Below are positions 48,564 through 58,166 of a stretch of DNA of 64,000 nucleotides, piece by piece; positions within the stretch are counted from its first letter, which is position 1; each line of letters starts with the position of its first letter. Location: positions 62,001 through 126,000 of the forward strand of contig NZ_AXAL01000010.1 in the NCBI RefSeq assembly GCF_000472785.1, given 5' to 3'. The position numbers and the translations under genes were made by a program. The DNA comes from Mesorhizobium loti CJ3sym (GTDB lineage Bacteria > Pseudomonadota > Alphaproteobacteria > Rhizobiales > Rhizobiaceae). A model generated the notes under the pieces. The model saw only the letters and a program-made list of their open reading frames with translations, made no database searches and was not told the origin of the DNA.

Positions 48564-49889
48564 TTAGAAGTCGGCGACCTTCCCCCAGGCTGAAGCGTCG
48601 AAGCGCCTGGGATCATAGGATTGCGGATCGACGATCGGTTGCGATCCGGTCATCAGATCGGCGACGAGGTGCCCGGCGCCGGGCCCGATGCCGAAGCCAT
48701 GCCCCGAGAAGCCGGCAGCCAGGAAGAAACCCGGAACGGTATTGATCTCGCCGATGGCAGGCACACCGTCCGGCGTGCTGTCGATGTAGCCGGCCCAGGT
48801 CGCGCTGATCCTGGTCTGGCGCAGTGCCGGCAGCAGCTCGAGCGCCCGGGCGTGGGTCAGGCGGATGGTTGCCTGGTCCGGGACCGGATCGAGGATGCGC
48901 ATCCGTTCCATCGGTGTCGGCTGGTCGAGCCGCCAGTGTCGGAGCGTTTCGTGGCCCGAGCGCATGCCCTGCAGGCCGCCGGGCGCGAGGCTGCGCCACC
49001 GCTTCAGGAACATGGGCAGGAACTGCGAGGAGAAGCGCAACTGCTGCTGCGTCACGTCCACACGGCCGCGTCCACTTATGGCGAGCGTGTAACCGCCGCC
49101 GCCGCGACGCGTGGCCGAGATCCCTTTCGTGTGCAGCGCATCCGGCAGACCTTCCGCGCCTGGCGAGACGGACAGAATGGAGGAGCGGATCGACGCCTGC
49201 GGAAAACGGAAACCGAACTGCCGGCAAAAGGAGGAGGCCCAGGCGCCGCCGGCCAGCACCGCCACCTTGGTTCGGATCGTTCCGCTTTCGGTGACCACGC
49301 CGCTCAGGCGCCCGCCTTCGGTCTCGATACCGCGCGCGGCGCAATTCTGGTGGACGGAGCCACCGAGCTTGAGGATGGCGCGGGCGACCGCGGGCGCGGC
49401 CCGCGACGGATCGGCGGTGCCGTCGGTCGGTGAGAAGACGCCGCCCTTCCAGGTCCGGCCCGTGGCGCGGCCCCGCTCGCCGGCCTCGGCGCTGTCGAGC
49501 ATATGCGTGGTGACGCCGGCCGTTTTGGCGAAGTCACGCCAGCGCACCCAGCCGGCCAGTTCCGCCTCGTCATTGCTGAGATAGAGCAGGCCGCAGCGGC
49601 GAAAGCCGGTGTCTTCGCCAGTCTCTGCCGCAAAGCTGCCCCACAGGTCGATGCTTCTTGTTGCCATCGGCAACTCGCGGGCGTCGCGGTTCTGCTGGCG
49701 GCACCATCCCCAGTTCCGCGAGGACTGCTCGGCGCCGATGCGGCCCTTTTCGACAAGCGCGACCTTCAGGCCACGCCGTGCCAGGTAATAGGCCGCGAAG
49801 ATGCCGACGATGCCGCCGCCGATCACCACCGCGTCCGCGGATTTCGGCAGTTCGCCGGATGTCTCGATTTGCTGCAGTGGTGCGCGCAT
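48564..49889 (-). CDS. FAD-dependent oxidoreductase (DadA/glycine oxidase-like)
   Basis: 441-residue DAO-family flavoprotein. The FAD dinucleotide motif VVIGGGIVGIFAAYYLARRG is at about 21-40, and RNWGWCRQQ near 59 and the C-terminal GFSGHGFGIGPGAG region close the FAD site. The start at 49889 is chosen because it precedes the FAD motif by ~20 residues, while the open frame to 50009 enters the regulatory region. No signal peptide. It is divergent from the Lrp gene, the classical layout for amino-acid oxidase genes controlled by Lrp-type regulators. Confidence 0.85.
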   Translation of the reverse strand: MRAPLQQIETSGELPKSADAVVIGGGIVGIFAAYYLARRGLKVALVEKGRIGAEQSSRNWGWCRQQNRDARELPMATRSIDLWGSFAAETGEDTGFRRCGLLYLSNDEAELAGWVRWRDFAKTAGVTTHMLDSAEAGERGRATGRTWKGGVFSPTDGTADPSRAAPAVARAILKLGGSVHQNCAARGIETEGGRLSGVVTESGTIRTKVAVLAGGAWASSFCRQFGFRFPQASIRSSILSVSPGAEGLPDALHTKGISATRRGGGGYTLAISGRGRVDVTQQQLRFSSQFLPMFLKRWRSLAPGGLQGMRSGHETLRHWRLDQPTPMERMRILDPVPDQATIRLTHARALELLPALRQTRISATWAGYIDSTPDGVPAIGEINTVPGFFLAAGFSGHGFGIGPGAGHLVADLMTGSQPIVDPQSYDPRRFDASAWGKVADF

Positions 49890-49962
49890 GGTGTCTCTGC
49901 CTTGAAGCGCCAATCTAACGCGTTGCGCAGGCAGCCGCTGCCGCAGTTGCCACCGAAGCAGA

Positions 49963-49989
49963 ATTTTATTCCGTACGTCCGGGTAAAAT
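49963..49989. promoter_or_regulatory. Dyad operator between oxidase and Lrp gene
   Basis: ATTTTA (49963-49968) and TAAAAT (49984-49989) flank CCG...CGG, giving an imperfect 27-bp dyad in the 223-bp divergent region. AT-rich arms around a GC core suit Lrp/AsnC binding. A related half, ATTCCGTGCTGTCCGGG, occurs at 56594-56610 upstream of a HAD gene. Confidence 0.5.
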
Positions 49990-50112
49990 CGGGAGCCGCT
50001 GCGTTCCAAAGCGCTGTCCGCTTGGATGGACAGGCCAACGGGCTGTGGTAGTGTCGATGGCTATTGGTACGGCAGCATTTTGTGCTGCGGCATACGTTCT
50101 GCGGAGATGGCC

Positions 50113-50589
50113 ATGAAACTGGATCGGATCGATATCAAAATTCTTTACGAATTGCAGAAGAACGGCCGCATTACCAACGTGGAACTGGCTGAGCTGGTGC
50201 ATCTGTCGCCGAGCCCGTGCCTGATGCGGGTCAAGAGACTGCAATCGGAGGGCTACATTGAGGGTTATTCCGCGCAGATCAATATCGGCAAGCTTGGCCA
50301 GACGCTGACCGTGTTCACCGAAATCACCTTGAAGAACCACCGCCAGGTGGACTTCGCCCGGTTTCTCGCCATCGTGGAGAAGATCGACCAGGTCATCGAA
50401 TGCCATCTGGTCTCGGGTGGCTACGACTATCTGATGAAATTCGTGACCGCCGGCATAGCCGAGTACCAGACCATCATGGAGCGGCTGACCGACATGGATA
50501 TCGGCATCGACAAGTATTTCAGCTTCGTCGTGCTGAAGTCCCCCATCGTCAAGGCGCACATGCCGCTGCCCAGCCTGTTTCCGAGGTGA
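50113..50589 (+). CDS. Lrp/AsnC family transcriptional regulator
   Basis: 158 residues: N-terminal HTH (about 1-60, IDIKILYELQKNGRITNVEL, LAELVHLSPSPCLMRVKRL) and C-terminal RAM ligand domain (about 65-145, VIECHLVSGGYDYLMKF). The start is set at 50113 because GGAG lies 6 bp before it; an ATG at 50107 and a longer frame from 50026 are possible but lack a site. It probably responds to an amino acid and controls the divergent oxidase and perhaps the transporter behind it. Confidence 0.9.
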   Translation: MKLDRIDIKILYELQKNGRITNVELAELVHLSPSPCLMRVKRLQSEGYIEGYSAQINIGKLGQTLTVFTEITLKNHRQVDFARFLAIVEKIDQVIECHLVSGGYDYLMKFVTAGIAEYQTIMERLTDMDIGIDKYFSFVVLKSPIVKAHMPLPSLFPR

Positions 50590-50604
50590 GGCTCTGCCGC
50601 ATGG

Positions 50605-52260
50605 TCAGCGATGGCCGTACTGGCTGACGAGCTCGGGGTCCCGGACGAGGCCATCGAGCCACGTCGGGTCAAGCTTCGGCACGGAGGAGAACAGAAGCTT
50701 GGAATAGGGGTGGGTGGGCGCCTGCAGCTTGTCGGGTGTGATCTGCTCCACCCGCTGCCCATTGTACATGACCATGATCTCGTCGCAGATCGCTTCGACG
50801 ACGGAGAGGTCGTGGCTGATGAAAATGTAGGAAAGGCCCAACTCGCGCTGCAGCTCCTTGAGCAGTTCGATCACGGCCGCCGCCACCACCGTGTCGAGCG
50901 CCGAGGTGATTTCATCGCAGATGATGAGCTTGGGGTCGGCCGCTAGGGCGCGCGCGAAGTTCACCCGCTGCTTCTGGCCGCCGGAGAGCTCCGACGGATG
51001 GCGGTAACGCAGGCCCCTCGGCAGGCGCACCACGTCGAGCAGCTCGTCGACGCGCTTCGAGCGCGCCTGCCTGTCGAGCCGGTGATAGAAGGCCAGTGGC
51101 CGAGAGATGATGTCCTCTATCGGCTTGGCTGGATTGAGCGCGGTGTCGGCATATTGGAACACGATCTGCATCTCGCGCAGCTGGTCCCGGCTGCGTTTGC
51201 CTGCGGCGCGCTCCAGTTCCTTGCCGTCGAAGATGATGTCGCCGGCCGCCGCCGGATGGATGCCGGCGATGACGCGCGCCAGCGTCGATTTTCCGCAGCC
51301 GGATTCGCCGATGATGCCGAGATTGCGCCCCTTCTCGACGATCAGGCTGACGGAATCGACCGCGCGGATAAGCGGCAGTCCGTCGGCCCGCACCGAGCCA
51401 TAGCCGGCCGTCACATTGTCGATGCGCAGTAACGGCTTCGCGCCGGCATCCGCGTCCGCTTGGGCTTGCCGCGGCTTGGGTTCGAAGGCAGCCAGCAGTT
51501 CGCGCGTGTAGGGATGTTGGGCAGCCGAAAGGATTGCCGCCGTGGTGCCGGTCTCCTGCACTTCGCCGCCCTTCAGCACCACGATGCGATCGGCGATCTG
51601 GGCAACGACCGCGAGATCGTGGGAAACATAGACACCCGCTATCCCACCAGCCCGCATCACCGACTTGAAGGCCTTCAGCACGTCGATCTGCGTCGTCACG
51701 TCGAGCGCCGTCGTCGGTTCGTCGAAGATCATCAGCTTGGGATCGCCGATCAGCGCCATGGCCGCCGCCAGCCGCTGCAATTGCCCGCCCGAAACCTGGT
51801 GCGGATAACGCGCGCCGATCCCTTCCGGATCTGGCAACGACAAGGCCCTGAACAGCTCGACAGCGCGCTGGCGGGCCTGCTCGGGTGGCATCAGGCCGTG
51901 GATCCGCGTGACCTCGATGACCTGCTCCATGATCGTCGACGAGGGGTTGAAGGAGGCGGCGGCACTTTGCGGAACATAGGCAATGTCGGTGCCGCGCAAT
52001 TTGGCGCGTTGCTTTTCGGAAAGTGCCGCCATGTTCTTGCCGTTGACATTGATCTCGCCGCCAGTGATCCGGCAGCCAGGCCGCGCATAGCCCATCAGCG
52101 AGAGCGCGATCGTGGTCTTGCCGGAGCCGCTCTCACCGATCAGGGCGACGATCTCGCCATCGGCGATGTCGAGGCTGACGCCCTTGATGATTTCGACGAC
52201 ACGACCGGCGTCGGTCGTCGCCTCGATCCTCAGGTTCCTGACCTCGACGAGATTGGTCAT
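50605..52260 (-). CDS. Dipeptide/oligopeptide ABC transporter, fused two-domain ATPase (DppD-DppF)
   Basis: 551 residues with two complete ATPase halves. N-terminal: Walker A GESGSGKTT near 40, C-loop VSGGQLQR. C-terminal: Walker A GESGCGKST near 325, C-loop LSGGQKQR, Walker B LIICDEITSALD. Each half ends with an oligo_HPY-like tail. Such GsiA-like fusions replace separate DppD/DppF. It overlaps the permease gene at 52257 by 4 bp and its end faces the Lrp gene. Confidence 0.92.
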   Translation of the reverse strand: MTNLVEVRNLRIEATTDAGRVVEIIKGVSLDIADGEIVALIGESGSGKTTIALSLMGYARPGCRITGGEINVNGKNMAALSEKQRAKLRGTDIAYVPQSAAASFNPSSTIMEQVIEVTRIHGLMPPEQARQRAVELFRALSLPDPEGIGARYPHQVSGGQLQRLAAAMALIGDPKLMIFDEPTTALDVTTQIDVLKAFKSVMRAGGIAGVYVSHDLAVVAQIADRIVVLKGGEVQETGTTAAILSAAQHPYTRELLAAFEPKPRQAQADADAGAKPLLRIDNVTAGYGSVRADGLPLIRAVDSVSLIVEKGRNLGIIGESGCGKSTLARVIAGIHPAAAGDIIFDGKELERAAGKRSRDQLREMQIVFQYADTALNPAKPIEDIISRPLAFYHRLDRQARSKRVDELLDVVRLPRGLRYRHPSELSGGQKQRVNFARALAADPKLIICDEITSALDTVVAAAVIELLKELQRELGLSYIFISHDLSVVEAICDEIMVMYNGQRVEQITPDKLQAPTHPYSKLLFSSVPKLDPTWLDGLVRDPELVSQYGHR

Positions 52261-53102
52261 GCGTCCCTGTCCCTGATCTTGCGCGGCAGGTTGTCGATCA
52301 GCAGGTTGACGCTGATGGTGAGGCTGGCGATCGCCAGCGACGGAATGATGACGGCGGGCGCCGCGAAGGGCAGGCCGCCGATGTTCTCACGCACCAGCGC
52401 GCCCCAGTCGGCGAGTGGCGGCTGCAGGCCGAGCCCCAGGAAGGACAGGCCGGAGAGCAAAAGCACGATGAAGACGAAGCGCAGGCCGAAGTCGGCCAGC
52501 ACCGGGCGCATGATGTTGGGCAGGATCTCGGACCCGATGAGATAGGCTGTGCTTTCGCCGCGGACGCGGGCGACGGTTATGAAGTCCATGGTGTTGATGT
52601 TGACAGCAAGCGCCCGCGCGAAGCGGTAGGCGCCCGGGATATAGATGACGGCGAGCGTCAGGATCAACGCCGGGATCGATGAGCCGACCGCGGCGACGAC
52701 CACAAGGCCGAACAGCTTGCTGGGGATGGAGTTCATCGCGTCGAGGAAGCGGCTGAGGCAGCTGTCGAGCCAGCCGCCGGTGACGGCCGCGAACATCCCC
52801 AGCATGACGCCGGAGAAGCAGGCGATGCAGACTGCCGCAAGCGATATGCCGACGGTGTAGCGTGCGCCCATCAGAACCCGCGAAAGCATATCGCGCCCCA
52901 GATAGTCCGAGCCGAGCCACAGCCCCTGGCGCATCGGGCCGAAATAGTCGTCGTCGACGATGTCGCCGATCGAATGGGGAATGATGGTGGGCGCGAAGAT
53001 GGCGATCAGCGTCCACGCCAGGATGACCAGCGAGGCCACGACGCCCACGAGATTATAGTTGTGACCCAGGAAGGATCGTCGGGAGGCTCCGGCACGCGCC
53101 AT
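52257..53102 (-). CDS. Dipeptide ABC transporter permease (DppC type)
   Basis: 281-residue BPD_transp_1 permease with an N-terminal OppC-N helix and the loop LGSDYLGRDMLSRVLMGARYT near 62-82, characteristic of DppC. The EAA-like loop VARVRGESTAYLIGSEILPN is near 180. ATG at 53102; the open frame to 53564 is a shadow of the neighbour. It follows the DppB stop by 2 bp. Confidence 0.92.
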   Translation of the reverse strand: MARAGASRRSFLGHNYNLVGVVASLVILAWTLIAIFAPTIIPHSIGDIVDDDYFGPMRQGLWLGSDYLGRDMLSRVLMGARYTVGISLAAVCIACFSGVMLGMFAAVTGGWLDSCLSRFLDAMNSIPSKLFGLVVVAAVGSSIPALILTLAVIYIPGAYRFARALAVNINTMDFITVARVRGESTAYLIGSEILPNIMRPVLADFGLRFVFIVLLLSGLSFLGLGLQPPLADWGALVRENIGGLPFAAPAVIIPSLAIASLTISVNLLIDNLPRKIRDRDA

Positions 53103-53104
53103 CG

Positions 53105-54055
53105 TTATCTGAGCCTCGGGTTGGAAATGACGGCGATGATGTCGGCGGTCGTGATGAGGACGAGATAGCCGAGGCAGAAGATCATTGCGCAGCTCTGGAT
53201 GAGCGGCAGGTCGCGGGTCGCGACCGCATCGACCATCAGCTTGGCGATGCCCGGATAGTTGAAGATCGTCTCCACGATGATGACGCCGCCGACCAGATAG
53301 GACAGCGACAGCGCAACCGCGTTGACGATCGGCCCGAGCGCATTGGGAAGTGCGTGCTTGAGCACCATGCGGCTGCGTGAGGCGCCTTTGAGAAGCGCCA
53401 TCTCGACATAAGGCGTGGAAAGCGTTTCGATCACCGCAGCGCGCGTCATGCGGATCATCTGGGCGGAGATGACGAAGGTGAGCGTGATCACCGGCATTGC
53501 ATAAATGCGCACGAGGTCGGTCAGCGAATGCGCCTCGTTGACCGAGGACAGCGCCGGCAGCCATTTGAGATAGACGGCGAAAAGCAGGACCGCCAGCGTC
53601 GCGACCATGAATTCCGGGACGGAGATGATGCCGATCGAAAGAATGGTGACGGTGCGGTCATAGAAGGAACCGCGCAACATGGCTGCGGTGATGCCCAGCG
53701 TCAGTGCCAGCGGCACCGAGAGCAGTGTGGTGATGCCGGCCAGCTTCAGGGTGTTGACGAAGCGGCCGCCGATCAGTGCCGCGACCGGCATGTCATTGGC
53801 ATAGGAGGTGCCGAGGTCGCCGTGGAGCAGGCCGAGAAGCCAGCGCAGGAAGCGCAGGATTGCCGGATCGTTGAGATGCATGGCATCGCGCAAGCCGGCG
53901 ACGGCTTCCGGGGTCGCTGCCTGGCCGAGCAGGATCGACGCGGTGTCGCCGGGCAGCATGCTGGTGGCGAAAAACACGGCAAACAGCACGATCAGAAGCG
54001 TGACGACCGCAATCCCCAGCCGCTTCAGCACGAGATTGAGAACCCCAGACGTCAT
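53105..54055 (-). CDS. Dipeptide ABC transporter permease (DppB type)
   Basis: 316-residue DppB/OppB-like permease (KRLGIAVVTLLIVLFAVFF first helix, later EAA-like loop VEMALLKGASRSRMVLKHALPN). ATG 54055 is preferred because AGGGAGC lies 7 bp upstream; two other in-frame starts (54091, TTG 54100) lack one. It pairs with DppC to form the channel. Confidence 0.9.
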   Translation of the reverse strand: MTSGVLNLVLKRLGIAVVTLLIVLFAVFFATSMLPGDTASILLGQAATPEAVAGLRDAMHLNDPAILRFLRWLLGLLHGDLGTSYANDMPVAALIGGRFVNTLKLAGITTLLSVPLALTLGITAAMLRGSFYDRTVTILSIGIISVPEFMVATLAVLLFAVYLKWLPALSSVNEAHSLTDLVRIYAMPVITLTFVISAQMIRMTRAAVIETLSTPYVEMALLKGASRSRMVLKHALPNALGPIVNAVALSLSYLVGGVIIVETIFNYPGIAKLMVDAVATRDLPLIQSCAMIFCLGYLVLITTADIIAVISNPRLR

Positions 54056-54142
54056 GGAAGCGCTCCCTGCGGTTGCATTCAGCCAAGCCATGTTGCGCAA
54101 TAGGTGCCAGGGACCGGCTATCCGGTCCCTGGCAGGTGCCCC

Positions 54143-55753
54143 TCAGGCTTCGAGCCAGAGATATTCCGCCATTGCGTAGCCCATCATGCCACCAAGCGGG
54201 TTCGCCTCCAAACCCTTCACCTTGCTGGAGAGGGCATCCACGTTGGAAATGTAGGCCGGGATGATGGTGCCGGCCTCCTCGGAGACCATGGTCTGCATCT
54301 GGCCGTAGATTTCCTTGCGCTTTGCCTGGTCGAGCGAGCCGCGCGCCTCGATCATCAGCTTGTCGAACTTCTCCGACTTGTACTGGCTTTCGTTCCAGGG
54401 CGCGTTGGAGGCGTAGAGGAGCGAGAACAGGATGTCCGGCGTCGGGCGTGGATTGATGTTGCCGAAATGGATCGGCGCCTTGAGCCAGTAATTGTCCCAG
54501 TAGCCGTCGGACGGGACGCGCTGGACATCGAGCTTCATGCCGATATCGGCACCGGCGGCCTGGATGATCACCGCCATGTCGATCGACGAGGTCGCGGCAT
54601 CGGAGGCGACCACGGGGATGGACTGACCGAGCAGGCCCGACTTCTGGAAGTGGAACTTGGCCTTGTCCGGGTCGAAGGCCTTCGGCTTGAGGTCGGCATT
54701 GTGGAAGATGTTCGCCGGCGAGACGGGCTGGTCGTTGCCGATTTCGCCAAGACCGCGCAACGCCGATTTGACGATCTGCTCGCGGTTGACGAGATACTTC
54801 ATGCCGGCCACGAAGTCGGCCTTGTTGCCCGGATCCATGTCGAGCCGGATGTTGAGGTCGGTGTAGTTGCCCGAGGTGGTCTTCGACAATTCGAAGCCCT
54901 GCTGGCCGCCAATGAGCTTCATCGCACGTGGATTGATCGCGGCGGCGAAATTGATGTCACCGGAAAGCAGCGCGTTGACGCGGGCGCTGTCGTCGCTGAT
55001 GGCGATGAATTCGAACGAGTCCAGGTAGGGTTGGCCCGATTTCCAGTAGTTCTTGTTCTTGGTGACGACCGACCGCACGCCCGGTTCGAACGTCTGCAGC
55101 ACGAAAGCGCCGGTGCCGTTGCCCTTGGAGAAGTCGGTGGTGCCGTCCGCCACGATCATGAAGTGATGCAGCGCCAGGATGGTCGGAAGGTCGGCATTCG
55201 GATCGGCGAGCGTGATTTCGACGGTCGATTTGTCGACCGCCTTGAAGCCGGTCATCTGGGCGGCGATCTTGGCGACCTTGGAGCCGACCGCCGGATCGAG
55301 ATGGCGCTTCATCGAGAAGACGACGTCGTCGGCGGTGAGGTCCTTGCCGTCGTGGAAGGTGACGCCCTTGCGCAGCTTCACGGTCCAGGTCTTGGCGTCC
55401 TTGCTGTCGAAGCTTTCGGCCAGTTCCATCTGCGTGACGCCATCCTTGTCGAGGAAAGTCAGGCGGTTGTAGAGCGAGCAGCAGCGGACATAGTCGGTCG
55501 ACAGCGACGCCTTTGCCGGGTCGAGCGTGTCGGCGGTCGAGGACGACCAGCCCGCCGCCTTGAAGGTTCCGCCGGAAACCGGCGTGGCGGCCACGGCCTG
55601 CGTGGCACGGCCGAGCACCACGCTGCCCGCGGCAATCGCGGCGCCGCCGGCCAACAGCATCTTGAGAAGTTCGCGGCGGCTCGCGCCCCGCCGAATGGCA
55701 TTCTCGACCATGGCATCGTCTGCGCTGGTCCAGTTCGTGATCTTGTCGGTCAT
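54143..55753 (-). CDS. ABC transporter substrate-binding protein family 5 (Tat-exported)
   Basis: 536-residue SBP_bac_5 protein. The N-terminus carries a twin-arginine motif SRRELLK at 25-31 followed by a hydrophobic stretch and AVAA cleavage near 53, so it is likely exported folded. The family's conserved WTVKLRKGVTFHDGKDLTADDV is near 120-140. It lies 87 bp before dppB. Substrates of this family include peptides, opines and polyamines; here an amine-type compound is likely because the neighbours are amine oxidases and a transaminase. Confidence 0.9.
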   Translation of the reverse strand: MTDKITNWTSADDAMVENAIRRGASRRELLKMLLAGGAAIAAGSVVLGRATQAVAATPVSGGTFKAAGWSSSTADTLDPAKASLSTDYVRCCSLYNRLTFLDKDGVTQMELAESFDSKDAKTWTVKLRKGVTFHDGKDLTADDVVFSMKRHLDPAVGSKVAKIAAQMTGFKAVDKSTVEITLADPNADLPTILALHHFMIVADGTTDFSKGNGTGAFVLQTFEPGVRSVVTKNKNYWKSGQPYLDSFEFIAISDDSARVNALLSGDINFAAAINPRAMKLIGGQQGFELSKTTSGNYTDLNIRLDMDPGNKADFVAGMKYLVNREQIVKSALRGLGEIGNDQPVSPANIFHNADLKPKAFDPDKAKFHFQKSGLLGQSIPVVASDAATSSIDMAVIIQAAGADIGMKLDVQRVPSDGYWDNYWLKAPIHFGNINPRPTPDILFSLLYASNAPWNESQYKSEKFDKLMIEARGSLDQAKRKEIYGQMQTMVSEEAGTIIPAYISNVDALSSKVKGLEANPLGGMMGYAMAEYLWLEA

Positions 55754-55817
55754 ATCATTCCCCTTTCTGTTTGTTTTTCCGGGATGCTCGTCTTGTTGCG
55801 GCTTTCCGGGCTTGGGC

Positions 55818-56540
55818 TCAGGTTCGTTCCTTCAGGCTTTCCCGCACTGCCGCCGCCAACGCGGCCATTGAGGTGAAGTGGTAGTCCGGCACGGTGAAGC
55901 GCTCCGGCTCGATCGTGCCGCCATAGCCCTGCTGGGCGTGCCGGCGCTCGATCCAGCAGTTGGTCATGCCAAGCGCCCGGGATATGCCGATGTCGTGGTA
56001 CTGGCTTTGCGCGACGTGCAGGATGTCGTCCTTGCTATCGCCTCGGGAAGCCACGAAATCGAATACCTTCTGGAAATAAGCCGGGTCCGGTTTCTCCGTG
56101 CCGGTGTCGTCGGCGGTGAAAGTGGCGAAGAAGGGCGATCCGAGTTGCTTCTCGAAATGATCAAGCGCCCAGCGCCGAGCATTGGTCATGGCAACCAGCT
56201 TGTGGGATTTCGCAAGTTCGGCCAATGCTGCCGCGCTGTCGGGGAAGCCTTGCCAGACGCTGGCGGAATCCCTCAGGCGGACGCCGTATTTCTCTTCGGC
56301 CGGCAGGCCGAGCCGCGGCGCGATGACCATGTAGACACGTACGAGATCGTCGGGGAACAGGCCCGCATTGGGCATGTAGCGGGCTTGCCGATACAGGGCC
56401 AGCGCTCCTTCGCCATCGATGGGCACGCCAGCGTCGGCGGCAATTCCGGCCAGGCAGGTCGTGATGCCGCCTTCGAAGTCGATCAGCGTGCCGACGACGT
56501 CGAAGCTCATATATTTGAATTCGCTGAAACCCCTGGCCAA
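55818..56540 (-). CDS. HAD family hydrolase (2-haloacid dehalogenase-like), copy 1
   Basis: 240 residues with HAD motif I FDVVGTL (Asp14), motif II MTNAR near 110 and the motif III/IV region (TEKPDPAYF) near 150. The start is TTG at 56540, chosen for AGGAG 9 bp upstream; an ATG at 56510 would cut into motif I. It resembles L-2-haloacid dehalogenase-type proteins, many of which are phosphatases in practice. A paralog lies at 59328-59996. It follows a 239-bp gap and precedes the binding-protein gene. Confidence 0.82.
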   Translation of the reverse strand: MARGFSEFKYMSFDVVGTLIDFEGGITTCLAGIAADAGVPIDGEGALALYRQARYMPNAGLFPDDLVRVYMVIAPRLGLPAEEKYGVRLRDSASVWQGFPDSAAALAELAKSHKLVAMTNARRWALDHFEKQLGSPFFATFTADDTGTEKPDPAYFQKVFDFVASRGDSKDDILHVAQSQYHDIGISRALGMTNCWIERRHAQQGYGGTIEPERFTVPDYHFTSMAALAAAVRESLKERT

Positions 56541-56779
56541 AATTTAGCTCTCCTCTGCGCAGGGCCGAATTACATCGTGCTGAACAGAACAAAATTCCGT
56601 GCTGTCCGGGGCGCTGGCCTTTTTCTAAAACCCGGAAACTTGGGCTTTCTGGCCTTGTCTTAAATGCAGTCTGGCACTTCCCCCGCGCTGGATTCGCCGA
56701 AAAGGCGTGAGGGCGCGGCACAAAATTGCGAAATCGTCTGTCCCGGCGCTATTTCGAAACGCGTGGTACTTGCCGCCCG
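56541..56779 (-). promoter_or_regulatory. 239-bp upstream region of the HAD/transporter unit
   Basis: No gene seen. ATTCCGTGCTGTCCGGG (56594-56610) resembles the core of the dyad near the Lrp gene (49968-49983, 15 of 17 with one gap). A small hairpin CGCC-GAAAA-GGCG lies at 56697-56709. The region likely holds the promoter for 56540 toward lower coordinates and the 3' end of the aminotransferase unit. Confidence 0.4.
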
Positions 56780-58153
56780 TCATGCCAGGGCCTTGCGGAC
56801 ATCGGGATCGTCCAGCGTCTGGTCGAGCGTCCGCCGCGTGCGCTCGACGATCGCATCGATTTCGGCGTCGGTGCAGCAGAGCGGCGGCGCATAGCCGAGG
56901 ACCCCATGAGCAAAGGCACGGATGATCAGGCCGTTGTCCCATGCCCTGTCGAAGACGCGCCGCGCCGGCATGGCCGATGCCGGAAGCGGTGTCTTCTTCT
57001 GCTTGTCGACCACCAGTTCGATCGCGGCAAGCATGCCGCGGCCGCGCACGTCGCCAACCAGCGGATGGTCGCTCAGGCCCTCCAAGCCCGCCATCAGGCG
57101 GGCGCCGGCCTTGATGCCATTCTCCAATAGGCCGTCTTCGTAGAGCTTCAGCACTTCGAGCGCGACGGCGGCGCTGACGGGGTGGGCGGAATAGGTGTAG
57201 CCATGGCCGACCGCCGAAGCGCCCGCGCCATCGGCGATGACGTCGTAGACATGATCGGCCATGAACACGGCGCCCATGGGAACATAGCCCGAGGTCAGCC
57301 CCTTCGCGGTCGTCATGAAATCGGGAACGATGTCCTCATCGGTACAGGCGAACAAGGGTCCCGTGCGGCCGAAGCCGGTGATCACCTCGTCGGCGACGAA
57401 CAGGATGCCGTACTCCCGGCAGAGCTCGCGCATCGCCTTGATCCAGCCTTTCGGCGGAACAATGACGCCGCCCGAGCCCTGGATCGGCTCGGCATAGAAG
57501 GCAGCGACCCGCTCCGGGCCGATCTCCTCGATCTTGGCCTTCAGCGCGGCGAGCGATGCGGCAATGATCGCGCTGCCGTCTTCGCCGACCAGGTTGCGAT
57601 AGGGATAGGGAGAGGGGATCTTGTGCTGCCATTCAAAGGGAATGCCGAAGCCGGCGTGAAAGGCGGGCAGGGCGGTCAGGCCCGCGCCGACCACCGACGA
57701 GCCGTGATAGCCCTGTTCGATGGAAATGAACTGGTCGCGTCGCGGCTCGCCCCTGGCATTCCAGTAGTAGCGGACGAAACGGATCGTGCTGTCGACTGCG
57801 TCCGACCCGCCAAGCGTGAAAAAGACGTGATTGAGGTCGCCTGGCGCGCGCTCGGCCAGTTCCGAGGCGAGCCGGATGGCCGGCTCGGAGCCAAGGTCGA
57901 AATAGGCAGTGGCGTAGGGAAGCTCGCGCATCTGCCGGGCCGCGGCCTCCACGATGCTGTCGTGGCCGTAGCCGGCGTTGACGCACCACAGCCCCGCGAA
58001 ACCGTCGAGAAGCTGCCGGCCGGACGCATCGGTCACGGTCGCCCCCTTCGCCGATTTCAAGACGCGCACGCCTTGCGCCTCATGACCACGGTATGAAGAG
58101 ACCGGGTGGATGAGATGGGCGCGGTCGAGTTCGATCAGGGAATTGGCGAGCAT
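56780..58153 (-). CDS. Class III aminotransferase (aspartate aminotransferase family)
   Basis: 457-residue PLP enzyme. PLP lysine in TTAKGLTSG near residue 281, cofactor Asp in FVADEVITGFGRTG near 252, FFTLGGSDAVDS near 110, and QGYHGSSVVGAG near 147. CGGAGAA precedes the ATG. Typical substrates are terminal amines, putrescine, taurine or omega-amino acids. It is 13 bp downstream of the GNAT gene, in the same unit. About 25-35% identity to the aminotransferase at 16180 is expected by eye, so they are not recent duplicates. Confidence 0.9.
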   Translation of the reverse strand: MLANSLIELDRAHLIHPVSSYRGHEAQGVRVLKSAKGATVTDASGRQLLDGFAGLWCVNAGYGHDSIVEAAARQMRELPYATAYFDLGSEPAIRLASELAERAPGDLNHVFFTLGGSDAVDSTIRFVRYYWNARGEPRRDQFISIEQGYHGSSVVGAGLTALPAFHAGFGIPFEWQHKIPSPYPYRNLVGEDGSAIIAASLAALKAKIEEIGPERVAAFYAEPIQGSGGVIVPPKGWIKAMRELCREYGILFVADEVITGFGRTGPLFACTDEDIVPDFMTTAKGLTSGYVPMGAVFMADHVYDVIADGAGASAVGHGYTYSAHPVSAAVALEVLKLYEDGLLENGIKAGARLMAGLEGLSDHPLVGDVRGRGMLAAIELVVDKQKKTPLPASAMPARRVFDRAWDNGLIIRAFAHGVLGYAPPLCCTDAEIDAIVERTRRTLDQTLDDPDVRKALA

Positions 58154-58166
58154 TGTTGTTCTCCGA

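Noticed and set aside
54104..55876. 590-codon plus-strand open frame opposite the family 5 binding protein
   Set aside because: The minus-strand protein has a Tat signal and SBP_bac_5 motifs; the long shadow reflects codon bias only.
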